From Megascapheus bottae (taxonomy: Eukaryota; Chordata; Mammalia; Rodentia; Geomyidae), in NCBI GenBank assembly GCA_024803745.1, contig JANJXV010000013.1:11516501-11580500 (forward strand): DNA of 64,000 nt. The letters run 5' to 3'. The position numbers and the translations under genes were made by a program. Below, one piece after another: positions 35,365 through 44,921 of this stretch (its first letter is position 1; each line of letters begins with the position of its first letter). The notes below the pieces were generated by a model. The model made no database searches, was not told the DNA's origin, and saw nothing but the letters and a program-made list of their open reading frames with translations.

Positions 35365-35624
35365 TGTTGTGCCAAGATTGTTCCAAGTTCTGGGACTGAC
35401 CCCCTCCCCCCTTGTTTAGGGCCCATGCACTTGAACCCCAGGTGGTAACAGCCTGGTACTCAGCAGTTAGACACCTGAGTTCTAATTCGACCAGTGGGTA
35501 ATTGTGATTCTTCTTTAAAAGCGGTGTAAAGTTCTTGCTCAGGGCCTTTCAGCGTTGCCTGCTTTTTAGCTTTGGCTGTGGTCTCTGGTGGTCTTTTTGG
35601 GGTTCTAGAAATTCGGGTACAACA
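35365..35624 (+). repeat. 5' LTR of the provirus
   Basis: It starts TGTTGTGCC and ends GTACAACA, and matches 38403-38712. A TATA-like TTTAAAAG lies near 35515. Compared with the 3' copy it lacks about 50 bp between GTTGCC and TGCTTTTTAG. That segment carries the poly(A) signal, so this copy probably cannot be polyadenylated in the usual place. Confidence 0.93.
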
Positions 35625-35626
35625 TT

Positions 35627-35644
35627 TGGTGCATGGGCCGGGAA
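35627..35644 (+). promoter_or_regulatory. Primer-binding site, tRNA-Gly type
   Basis: TGGTGCATGGGCCGGGAA lies 2 bases after the 5' LTR. By my recall it is the exact complement of the 3' end of a mammalian tRNA-Gly(GCC) plus CCA. Gammaretroviruses most often use tRNA-Pro. Glycine primers are known in rodent VL30-like elements. The primer identity is from memory. Confidence 0.8.
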
Positions 35645-35855
35645 CCCCCAAGTCCACTCAGATGCCTAGTCAAGGGGTCGTGGAAAACCGCGGTAAATAG
35701 GCTGGCTTCGTTTGTCTCTGTGTATTGTGTTTTATTTGATAATTTGTTAATCTGGGTTGCCTATAGGTTCTGTATCTGGGTCAACGAAAAATCCTGGCAG
35801 ACGTGCTATAGGATTGTTGATGAGGCCAGTGGGAGATGTCCCTTGTGCCCTTTAT

Positions 35856-36040
35856 TGTTAGGACGGCTGAGCTGCGACCATCTCTCTGTCTGATAGCTCC
35901 ATCCAGGCTGTATTGAGGAGCTATTGTTAGGATGATCGTGTTGCGACCATCCCTCTGTTTGATACTCCCATTCAGGCTGTATTGGGGAACTGCTGTTAGG
36001 ACGATCGTGTTGTGATCGCCCCCCTGGTTAACAATTCCCT
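35856..36040 (+). repeat. 69-bp tandem repeats in the provirus leader
   Basis: Copies starting TGTTAGGA at 35856, 35925 and 35994 have an exact 69-bp period, with the third copy partial. Each carries a diverged 'ATCGTGTTGCGACCATC' core and a 'CAGGCTGTATTG' segment. The position between primer site and gag is where packaging and translation elements lie in this virus group. A role is inference. Confidence 0.85.
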
Positions 36041-36134
36041 TCTGGTTCTTGGTTTAAGCACACACATGTTGTTTTTGTTGTTTATTTGTTTTTTTTCATT
36101 TGTTTGTTTTTTGATTTGGATATCTTCCCCTGAG

Positions 36135-36305
36135 ATGGGTACTACTCCGCTTGCTCTTCTAATAATGAATTTTAAGGATGTTAAAAGCAGAGGTTCTGAT
36201 TTGAGTAAAAACTAATTACTCTTTGTAATTCAGAATGGCCGACCTTTGATGTTGGATGGCCCCCAGAGGGCATTCTTAAACAGCCCCCAGATTGATGGCT
36301 CAGTA
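36135..36305 (+). pseudogene. gag matrix fragment (frameshifted)
   Basis: An ATG followed by GGT (an MG start as in myristoylated Gag) at 36135 opens a 27-codon frame to a stop at 36215. The sequence then continues in another frame with a WPTFDVGWPPEG motif, typical of the gammaretroviral matrix N-terminus, at about 36236-36271. The rest of gag is missing and the DNA jumps to the end of RT at about 36310-36335. Confidence 0.82.
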
Positions 36306-36334
36306 ATGCCTGGCTTATTCATTATCAAGGACTA

Positions 36335-36969
36335 TTGCTAAACCCCCTCAAGATTCTTTTCCAGCCTCCCACTGCCCTTAACCCAGCCTCGCTACTGCCT
36401 GATCCAGACCTAGAAGCCCCACTTCATGACTGTGCTGAGGTTTTGGCCCAAGTGCATGGAGTAAGAGAGGATTTGCAAGATGAGCCTCTGCCAGATGCAG
36501 AGATTGTCTGGTTCACCGATGGAAACAGCTTTATACACCAAGGACAGAGGTATGCAGGGGCTGCAGTAATCTCAGAGACTGAAGTAATCTGGGCTAAGTC
36601 CCTGCCTCCAGGAACGTCAGCACAAAGAGCGGAACTAGTGGCTTTAACCCAAGCTCTAAGACTGGGTAAGGATAAAAGACTGACAGTTTATAGACAGTCG
36701 GTATGCTTTTGCCACCGCCCACATACACGGGGCAATATACAGACAGAGGGGCCTCCTTACAGCAGAATATCAAAAATAAGGAGGAAATATTGGCACACCT
36801 GGCTGCTCTTTGGGAACCAAAGAAACTGGCAATAGTCCATTGCCCAGGACACCAGAAACCTGTAGATCTAGTGTCCAGGGGCAATTATCTGGCTGACCAG
36901 ACTGCCCAGGAGGTGGCTTTATCTTCAACTCCAGCTCTAGCCCTCCAACTCCCAGACCCAGGACCCTGA
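36335..36969 (+). pseudogene. pol fragment: RT connection and RNase H
   Basis: The first frame carries the RT-RNase H linker (LLPDPDLEAPLHD) and then RNase H with its FTDGN aspartate and the RAELVAL glutamate. Near 36692 the frame shifts and DSRYAFATA follows. A second shift near 36775 restores the last part with VHCPGH and GNYLADQTA. All four catalytic acidic positions are still visible, but across three frames. A stop at 36967-36969 closes the last frame. The RT palm and its active site are deleted. Confidence 0.9.
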
Positions 36970-38180
36970 GTCTTACCACCGATCCCAGGGTATACAGAGG
37001 AAGACTTGCAATGGATTGAGAAACTACCTATGGTACAGCTCCTCGATGGATGGTGGAGAGATTCCAGGAGTCACATAGTACTCCCAGAAAAATTAGGGAT
37101 GAAGGTGTTACAAAAAATTCACCATAGTACTCATCTGGGAGCCAGAAAGATGCAAGACTTAATAAGACAAACTGGACTACGAATTAAGGAGGCAGCCATC
37201 AAAATTGATCAGATTATTTCAGGTTGCAGAGTATGTCAGCTAAATAATGTAGGGAGAAATCAGCAAAACTTAGGGGCAAGACAGCAAGGGACAAGCCAGG
37301 AGCCTATTGGGAGGTATACTTTACTGAAGTAAAACCAGGGAAGTATGGATATAAGTATTTGTTAGTTTTTGTAGATACCTTCTCAGGATGGGTCGAGGCT
37401 TTCCCCACTAAAAGGGAAACTGCACAGATAGTGGCTAAGAAGATACTTGAGGACATTTTACCCAGGTATGGTTTTCCAATAATGGTAGGTTCGGACAATG
37501 GACCTGCATTTGTCTCGAAGGTAAGTCAGGGACTGGCTTCAATACTTGGGGCAGATTGGAAATTACATTGTGCCTATAGACCCCAAAGTTCAGGAGAGGT
37601 AGAGAGAATGAATAGAACATTAAAAGAGACCCTGACCAAATTGACCATGGAGACTGGCGCAAACTGGGTAGCTCTTCTCCCTTATGCTCTGTTCAGGGTT
37701 CGAAACTCCCCTTTTTTAAATTAGGACTTACCCCTTATGGAATAATGTTTGGTAGACCTCCCCCTATAATACCTAATCTTAAAGAAAATCTTCTTAAAAA
37801 AGAAGAGGATGGTGATTTTGAATTTTTGTTTTCACTCCAAGCCCTGCAAAGAGCTCACTAAGAAGTCTGGCCCAAGCTGAGGGACCTGTACAAGACGGAA
37901 CCACCTCTGGTGCCTCATCGCTATAGACCAGGTGACTGGGTATTCATGAAACGCCACCGGCAAGAAAATCTGGAGTCACGATAGAAAGGACCCTTTCAGG
38001 TCATCCTGACAACACCCACCCCCCTCAAAGTAGACGGAGTAGCTTTTTGGATCCATTACACCCATGCCAAGCCAGTGGATCCGTTTCCAGACCTTATAGA
38101 ACCCTTGTCCAAAACAACTAGGAAGATTGATTGGACTAAAAGTAGCCCTTTAAAAATTAAGTTACGTCGCCAAAATCAAT
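36970..38180 (+). pseudogene. pol fragment: integrase
   Basis: An N-terminal zinc site is visible (HHSTH at 37120-37134, CRVC at 37225-37236). The core keeps all three acidic residues: VDTFSGW at about 37370, SDNGPAF at about 37490 and QSSGEVE at about 37601. The last two are 35 residues apart, as expected for a DDE integrase. The C-terminal domain with GDWVFMK and KVDG follows to about 38175. The frame shifts between 37260 and 37308 and again near 37715, and in-frame stops near 37860 and 37982 break the C-terminus. It is a dead gene with a mostly readable core. Confidence 0.92.
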
Positions 38181-38388
38181 AATAGTTATGGGCAGTATTT
38201 GCACAGGGACTTTGTGTGGGTAAATACTCATAGTTGTGTATTTCCATCTACTGGTGTTAAAATGGGAAAGGGAGCAAAGTGAAGGAATTTTTCCCCTTGG
38301 TTGATAACTCTGTTTTTTGTCTTAGCTGGACCCTTAGGCCCTTGTGTGATTATGCAGAGATAGCCAAGATTGGCTCTAAAAGTATCAT
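38181..38388 (+). other. Short non-coding stretch where env would lie
   Basis: About 200 bp separate the end of integrase from the polypurine tract. I see no envelope signal peptide, CWLC-type or transmembrane motif. env has been deleted, or this copy derives from a non-autonomous form that lacked it. Confidence 0.7.
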
Positions 38389-38402
38389 GGGAAAGGGGAG
38401 AA
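38389..38402 (+). promoter_or_regulatory. Polypurine tract
   Basis: GGGAAAGGGGAGAA directly precedes the TG of the 3' LTR, the expected plus-strand primer position. Confidence 0.88.
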
Positions 38403-38712
38403 TGTTGTGCCAAGATTGTTCCATGTTCTGGGAATGACCCCCTCCCCTGTTGTTTAGGGCCCATGTACTTGAACCCCAGGTGGTAACAGCTTGGTACTCA
38501 GCGGTTAGACACCTGAGTTCTAATTCGACCAGTGGTTAATTGTGATTCTCCTTTAAAAGTGGCATAAAGTTCTTGCTCAGGGCCTTTCAGCGTTGCCGGC
38601 TGCTGGTACACAGAGGCCCGAGTCCGGATTCGAAAATAAACGAACCCCTGCTTTTTAGCTTTGGCTGTGGTCTCTGGTGGTCTTTTGGGGTTCTAGAAAT
38701 TTGGGTACAACA
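38403..38712 (+). repeat. 3' LTR of the provirus
   Basis: TGTTGTGCC...GTACAACA, 310 bp, is the fuller copy. It has TTTAAAAG as a TATA candidate near 38553 and AATAAA at 38635-38640. The 50 bp missing from the 5' LTR are present here. Confidence 0.93.
38635..38640 (+). terminator. Poly(A) signal in the 3' LTR
   Basis: AATAAA lies downstream of the TATA-like box, within the segment deleted from the 5' LTR. Confidence 0.65.
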
Positions 38713-38792
38713 AGTGCACTCATTACCTGACTTATGTAATTGTAACTCCTCTATCCATCACCTTTACAATAAAAATGTTTACAAAAGAAAAT
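38713..38792 (+). mobile_element. L1 3' UTR, part right of the provirus
   Basis: AGTGCACTCATTACCTGACT to CAATAAAAATG continues the L1 tail broken at 35364. This shows the provirus landed in an existing L1. Confidence 0.7.
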
Positions 38793-38798
38793 CTAGAC

Positions 38799-39006
38799 TG
38801 CCAGGCACTGGTGGCTCACGCCTGTGATGCTACCTACTCAGGAGGCTGAGCTCTGAGGATCGTGGTTCAAAGCCAGCCCAGGCATAAAAGAGATTCTTAT
38901 CTCCAATTAACCACCAAAAAACCAGAAGTGGTGCTGTGGCTCAAAGTGGTAGAGTGAAGAGCTTAGGGACAGTGTGAAACTCTAGAGTTCAAACCCCAAG
39001 ACCAAC
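38799..39006 (+). mobile_element. B1-Geo-type SINE feeding a GA tract
   Basis: GGCACTGGTGGCTCACGCCT, CTCCAATTAACCACCAAAAA, CCAGAAGTGGTGCTGTGGCT. The clearest junction of B1-like and Geo monomers in the window. Confidence 0.86.
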
Positions 39007-39068
<62 letters not shown>

Positions 39069-39091
39069 AGGGAGGGAGGGAGGGAGGGAGG

Positions 39092-39155
<64 letters not shown>

Positions 39156-39165
39156 AAGGCAGAGA
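39007..39165. repeat. (GA)n-(GGGA)n-(GA)n tract
   Basis: About 55 bp of GA, 37 bp of GGGA units, then about 60 bp of GA. Nearly symmetric all-purine DNA on the tail of the SINE at 38799. Confidence 0.96.
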
Positions 39166-39349
39166 GAGCATTTGATTATTATGACCTTGTGTAAAGGGTA
39201 TGTTTTATTTCCCACCTCTTTCCCTCTCATTCCTACTAGCAAGTGCCTCAAGAAGAAAGACTTCATCCATTCTGTAGCCTCCTAAAAAATTACAAAGCTT
39301 TTTAAAAAATACACCTGGATACTTTTAACCCTGTACTTCAGTTATTCAT

Positions 39350-39470
39350 ATGATGCCTTATTTTCTCAATGAGTGTATACTCCTTAAGGATATGAGAGTT
39401 AAGCTGAGATTCTTTTTCACAGTGGGTATCTAACAAATCCATGAAAATAAATGATTCAATGAATAAACCA
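39350..39470 (+). mobile_element. L2 3' end remnant
   Basis: ATACTCCTTAAGGATATGAG and AAATAAATGATTCAATGAAT fit the L2 3' end. Confidence 0.5.
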
Positions 39471-40074
39471 GATAACTAAATATCAAATGAGAAATATCTA
39501 AGAAAATGCTCTAGTCCTGTAGATTATAAAACAAAACAAAGTTATCAAAGATGCAAAACCATTTTCATTCATGTTTTCATACATTTTCCTACAACTAACT
39601 CTCATTTTCACAAAGTGTTTTGAGTGCAGAATAGAAACATTTTCTTTGGTGGGAGAAAAGTCCAAATTTCAGTGGATTAACTTGAGGGAAAACTTTCCAG
39701 TAGTAAAGAAAAGCTAGTGAGATGGGCTAGACCAACAAAGATGCTAGCATGTACTGAATATCTGCCCCGTACCAGAGTTGGCAGTCCCCATACATTATCT
39801 ACGGAATACTAACAACTGTCTGTAGGCTCCAGGACTGAATTGCCCTTGCTCCAAGTCTTTCCCAGCACTCAATGGGGACCACCAAGCCCCCCTATCTTAT
39901 CCTACTCCTGCTCCTGGGTCTATTAGTTTTTTTTTTCCCCCTCCAAATATGCTTTCCCAGAAAGCCCTATGATCTCTAACCCCATACCACGTACATGCTG
40001 TCATTATTATTGCTAATTCTTCTGAGTGTCACAGGATTGTAAACTACGATCCTAATTCTTATCAGAATGAAGAG
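39471..40074. other. Mostly unassigned intron
   Basis: Only a possible MIR scrap at 39740-39810. Confidence 0.45.
39740..39810 (+). mobile_element. Possible MIR fragment
   Basis: GTACTGAATATCTGCCCCGT through CCCATACATTATCTAC fits a diverged MIR start. Confidence 0.35.
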
Positions 40075-40282
40075 GAGAAGAGGGAGAGAATAAGTTAAAA
40101 ATCTAATGTAGATCCTACAAAATTAAGAAGAGTGAGGGAAGGGGTGTTGGAGAAGGATGGTAGAGGCCAGAATGTTAACAGGGGTCACCCTAATGATGGA
40201 TATATTGTATTCAAAAACTGCTTTGTTGAATGGCAACTACTTTATACAACTACCTAAAGTTAGATGTCAGTTCCTCAATCAG
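40075..40282 (+). mobile_element. L1 3' UTR-like end
   Basis: AGAAGAGGGAGAGAATAAGT, AGTGAGGGAAGGGGTGTTGG and AATGGCAACTACTTTATACA match 62225-62440, a second tail subfamily. Confidence 0.62.
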
Positions 40283-40837
40283 TATGTCTGGAACATGGTT
40301 CTTTGTAGACTTGAGGGAGGAGTGAATGTGTAGATTAAATGGAGAGCTAAAATTACAATCCATAGCTAACTCCGAAATCTTACTTTGTCTTCTCTGTTCT
40401 CTCCCTAGTAAATTTTGTGAACTGGCATTATTTTCTAAATTTTATTTCATTCAAAATTTCCATAGATAATGTTTTTCCTTTGTACAAACCAGATGTTCAT
40501 ACATCTAATTATTACCAAATTTCATCAAATGATGTGATGAGCTGGTGCTCTGAAAAACACCAAATTTAGCTTTTACGACAACATTTTGGGTTTAGACTAA
40601 GTCAAAATGGCAGATTGTCAACACCAATAATTGTAGGCCTCATTAAAGTCCAAAATTTAGTTTCTAAAGTCCCAGTAATAATATTACACACTATTACTTT
40701 GAAGATTTACATGAATAAAATGAACAAAAGATTTGTCAATAAAGGCTACTTAATTTCACTAAATCAAATTTTCAACAATGGTACACATAAATCTGGTAAC
40801 TACTTAAGTTTTAAAGACTAATTTTAGATGATTTATC

Positions 40838-41275
40838 ATGAAGGCTAAAGACTTTTACCTGCTTTCTGAAATGTCAAAGCTCAAAATCACACACATAAGT
40901 CAGTTTTCTAAGCAAATAGGCTATATAGGAATTCATATATTCAGAATATATTTGAAAAGGGTATATAAAGGATATATTCCAATTATGAAACAGCAAATGG
41001 AATCACTCTCATCATCTTACCCAATTTCAGAGCACAAAAAAGACAAATTAAAAGTTCTTAAAGTCATTGTGTTAAATCCAGATATAACACAATGCAAGGA
41101 CCAGCGATCTGACAGCAACCAATACAAACATGTAGGATGTCATAATCAATCTGCTTTAATTATCAACAAGCTTTACCCATTTCTGACCAGTCATTTGGAG
41201 CTGACCTCTGACAAGTACTTACAAGTCATCGAAATCTCATTTTATTTTATAGCCTCATATTTGTTATTGGGCTAA
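40838..41275 (+). other. 145-codon open frame, not recognised
   Basis: The longest open frame not explained by simple repeats or the provirus. It is Lys/Ile/Ser/Tyr-rich, as expected for random AT-rich DNA, with no domain, signal peptide or promoter that I can see. It runs antisense to the inferred UVRAG. Probably chance. Confidence 0.15.
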
Positions 41276-41720
41276 TCTTTACCTGTTCTACATCACACAA
41301 CAGCTCCAATATTTGAATGGCCCCGCAATAAATTTCCATGGTCCCCCTGGGTCAGTCAGATGTTAGCTGTTAAGTAAAGCTAAAAGGATCTATGCTTCAT
41401 AAATTTCCTTCAGGGTCTACATTTGCTCTTACAGGCTACGCTTTCAAGCCCAAACATCTTTATAGCTTTGTGCAGTGATTTATTAACTCCTCCTTGTTTT
41501 TATCCAAAAAGATCAATCACATATGTATCAATAAGCTGGTGTGCTGGTGACTGCTTTTTATTGTACATATAACCACCTGCCTTTAATACAAGCTTGAAGC
41601 TAAGGCTTTTGTAAGCGCTTGCTGGATTTTAACAACCATCACCTGTTTCTAATTTGGAATAAAACATATGGTTTAGCTCTGCCATTTAGTTCTAAGCCAG
41701 CCTTTCCTCTTTTGGACCTA
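41040..41720. other. Repeat-free block, possible conserved non-coding element
   Basis: No recognised repeat. TTTAATTATC, TGATTTATTAACTCC and similar motifs are present. Suggestive only. Confidence 0.22.
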
Positions 41721-43192
41721 ACAATAAAAAAAAAAAAACAAATCTAGAGCAAAAAAAAAACCTTTAAATTTGGAGATTGTCACACACATACACACACATA
41801 GATATGCACACATAGATAGAGTACTTCTTTGCATAATTACTACTAAGAAACATTTTTCACAAATAACAGAGCAGAAAATACTCTGCAGTGATGAAATTGC
41901 TTCATTTCTTTTAAAAAATTAGATGTGCCTCACATTACTCTTGGGGTTTAAAAAAATTATGCTCCAACTGTGAAAATGACAGTTTAATCTCAGTACCTCA
42001 AAAAAAAGGATAATAGTGATATCTAGCTGTCTGTGAGGTCAAAGAAGAGAGTTCCTATCTTTATATTCAGGAATTTACATTTGGCTAGGCGAAACAAAGA
42101 TTTTCTGTCCCCTTCCCTTATCCTTTTTTAAATTAAACCAAAAGTTTTAGAGGCAGGGAGCCAGCGGAGGGAGAACAACAATCTAACCCGGCATGGTAAA
42201 GTCAATACAAAAATTAAGAGTGTCTGGGTACCAGGGCAGGAGGAGTAAATCCTCAGGAAAAAGTGACTAATAGAAATGTCTAGCAGAGGCAGAGAAGTCA
42301 GCACAGCCTCCCACAGCTCTCCCAGACTTCTTTCCTGCACATGTCTCCTCTTCTAGCCGCAGGGGACTTGACAAGGCTGGCCACAGCTGGCATTGCATCT
42401 CCAGTTCAAATTCCCCATGTCCTCTGAGGCCCTGTGCAAATGCTCTGCCTTTTGAGACCTAGGACTAGTCCCTAGTTAGTGTTCAAGTGCTTCCACAGAT
42501 GGATCAGCATGCTTTATTTTCAATAACATTTGCAGGTCTGCTTGTACCAGGTAATGAGTAAGTGCTCACTGCAGTGTATTTAATTCACTTACAAAGTAGA
42601 TCCATGAAAGCCTGCTGAAAACCTGATGTATTCAAGTCTGATAGTAAGTACAATAGTTCCTGTGTTTAATTAGCTAAAAATACCTCAGCTCTACTTTTCA
42701 TTTCTAGACTCCCGAGTTAATTTCATTCTTAAGGTTTTTAGCTGCTTTCCCTACTGCTATGATCTCCATGTTTCTTACTGAATATCCTTCCTGTCCTGTT
42801 CTTGATCAAACAGTTTTAAAAACAATCTACTGAAAATCAACCAGGATGATGGGAAGTTAGCTCTCTTACAAATTGCTTCTCTACCTCCTCCTCTCCAAAT
42901 ACCCACACTTCCCCTTCCTCGCCTACTCAGGAGGGTAAACATTTCCCAAGGTTTACTTACACCAATATGCAACATCACAGTATAAGACCCACATAATTAT
43001 TATTTTGAGTTGAGCCAACAATACATACTAATTATATTTTATTTCTTTTAAACTTGGTTTTCCTGGAATTAATAACCATCTAGCCTTTTCTTTTTATGTG
43101 CTCAAAATGTATATATGTGTCTGTCACTCTTTTAGTCCTGGACTCTCTGAAACAATGACATTCCCCTCTTGGTATAGTTAATTCTATTTGAG

Positions 43193-43193
<1 letters not shown>
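41721..43193. other. Repeat-poor intron
   Basis: Nothing recognised apart from a short ACACATA run near 41780. Confidence 0.45.

Positions 43194-43278
<85 letters not shown>
43194..43278. repeat. (CT)n microsatellite
   Basis: 85 bp of perfect TC repeat. There is no recognisable SINE at either edge, unlike most others here. Confidence 0.97.
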
Positions 43279-43279
<1 letters not shown>

Positions 43280-43954
43280 TCTAGCTCTGCAGACAGCTGC
43301 TGGAGAGCTGATGTGAAGATGCCCTTTACTCCCAGACACCTCTGCTGCTCAGCTGTCAGATCCCTTCTTCTCCATGAACGACATTTTATTGTTTGTTTGG
43401 TTTTAAATGTCTCTGTATTAATAAAACCCACTTTTCAGGAGTTTCTAGGAAAAGTGCATAGGTAGATTTTTTCCTTCCTTGGATATCTGAAAAGCTGTTT
43501 TTGTTTTAAACTATCCTTACATTTGATCGTTTGATAAATAAATCTAAGCTGCAGAAATAAATTCCTCTTGAAACTTCTGAAGGGACTGTTCCATTGCTTT
43601 AGCTTTCAGAAAGTCAGGTATGTCTGTTTCTGTTGCCCTCTATAAACTTTTAGAAAAAGTAAAGACTTTTACCTCCTGAATTTCACAATTTCACAGTGAT
43701 ATGCTTTAGTGTGAGCTTTTGAAAATTCATTGTGCTGGGCCTTGCTGGGCTCTTCCCTTCTGAAATTAAATGATTGGTTAGAAATTTATTTCCATTACTT
43801 CCTGGATAATTTCCTATCTTTTGTTTTCTTCTATCTTTTCCTGCTCACTGATATTAGCATATTGGATCATCAGATACTTGAAGACTACCTTTAATTCCTT
43901 ACCTTCATCAACCTTATGACCCATTCTTCTGTTGAATTATTGTTACTATTAGTG
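43279..43954. other. Unassigned, possibly an old repeat
   Basis: Phrases such as TTCCATTACTTCCTGGATAA and ATTCTTCTGTTGAATTATTG recall an old interspersed repeat, but I cannot name it. Confidence 0.35.
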
Positions 43955-44175
43955 TTTGAGCCATGGCCTTAGCAAGGTTTGAATTCAGGGCCTCTCAGTC
44001 AGTTTCAGTCACAGCTGACATGTCAGTACTTGTGCCGCAGTTCTAGTCTGATTCCTCACACGTTAAATGGAGATAAGAATTTTGTATTCTTTTCTGTCTG
44101 GCTAGCTTCAAACCTTCACCCTCTGGATCTTGGCTGAGTAGCTAGGATTACAGATATGTGGCACTGGTATCTATA
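43955..44175 (-). mobile_element. Diverged B1-Geo-type SINE
   Basis: AAGGTTTGAATTCAGGGCCT, AATGGAGATAAGAATTTTG, GAGTAGCTAGGATTACAGAT. Confidence 0.65.
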
Positions 44176-44334
44176 TTTGTAATTTCCTAATTATATACTT
44201 TTAAGTTTCTAAGGTATTTTATTTTTGTGAATGTTCCTTTTTATGTAATTTGCTTGGTTCTATAATGACTGTCTGAGTATCTATCTAGCCTACCCACATA
44301 CTTACCTACTTACTTATATACCAATCCACCTATC

Positions 44335-44442
44335 CTTAAGCACTGTTCTGGAATTTGCTATTTAGTCCAGGCTGGCCTAAAACTTGAGATCTTCCTGCTT
44401 CAGCCTTCTGAGTGTTGGGATTACTAGCATAGTCCATCATGT
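44335..44442 (-). mobile_element. B1-like fragment
   Basis: GTCCAGGCTGGCCTAAAACT and TTCTGAGTGTTGGGATTACT. Confidence 0.65.
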
Positions 44443-44509
44443 TGGACTCTTTGTATTTTTAATTCATCTTTTAAAAATAGTCATTAAAAAACCTTTGTGC
44501 TTTTCCAAA

Positions 44510-44720
44510 GGACATGCCTGTGATCCTACCTACAGAGGAAGTGGACATCTGAAGCTAGAAGTTTGAAGCTACCTCTGGCAAGAAAGTATGTGAGACTCTT
44601 ATCTCCAATTAACTAGCTGAAAGCAGGAAGGAAAGTTGTAGCTTAAGTGTCAGAGCACCAACTTTGAGTGAAAAAGTTAACTGGAGAGTATAAAGCTCTG
44701 AGTTCAAGCTCTAAAATAAA
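44510..44720 (+). mobile_element. Diverged B1-Geo-type SINE
   Basis: ATGCCTGTGATCCTACCTAC, ACTCTTATCTCCAATTAACT, AAGTGTCAGAGCACCAAC. Confidence 0.68.
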
Positions 44721-44858
44721 GCCAAAATAAAGTTCAATCAGCCAATCAATCAAAAAGTATTTCTATAAATAACAGATTCTACAAATTATTCTATTGTTTG
44801 CCTACCTGCTTGTCTGCCTTCCTTCCTTATCCCCTCTCTCCTCCCCCCATCTCTGCCA

Positions 44859-44861
<3 letters not shown>

Positions 44862-44918
<57 letters not shown>
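44862..44918. repeat. (CT)n microsatellite
   Basis: Perfect for about 57 bp, directly before a reversed SINE. Confidence 0.96.

Positions 44919-44921
<3 letters not shown>

Larger units (their letters stand above)
35365..38712 (+). mobile_element. Defective class I (gammaretrovirus-like) provirus with two LTRs
   Basis: Two direct LTRs (TG...CA) bound a 2.8-kb interior. In order the interior holds a tRNA-type primer-binding site, a leader with tandem repeats, a scrap of gag matrix, the RNase H and integrase end of pol, and a polypurine tract. Protease, nearly all of gag, the RT polymerase domains and env are absent, so it cannot be autonomous. The LTRs differ by about 13 substitutions and a 1-base indel over 260 aligned positions, counted by eye, plus a 50-bp deletion in the 5' copy. 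It interrupts an L1 3' UTR (35280-35364 and 38713-38792). I see no clear target-site duplication. Confidence 0.93.

Noticed and set aside
35856..36040. CRISPR-like repeat array
   Set aside because: Repeats are head to tail without unique spacers, in a retroviral leader in a mammalian genome.
37359..37724. Functional integrase gene
   Set aside because: The catalytic core reads well, but frameshifts and stops before and after it and the lost gag, protease and polymerase make it a pseudogene.
38982..39266. Ser-Leu repeat frames
   Set aside because: These are the translation of the GA/GGGA tract.
40838..41275. 145-codon frame as a real gene
   Set aside because: AT-rich composition, no domain, and antisense to the inferred UVRAG. 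Kept only as an unrecognised frame.
43132..43431. Arg-Glu repeat frame on the minus strand
   Set aside because: It comes from the 85-bp CT repeat.
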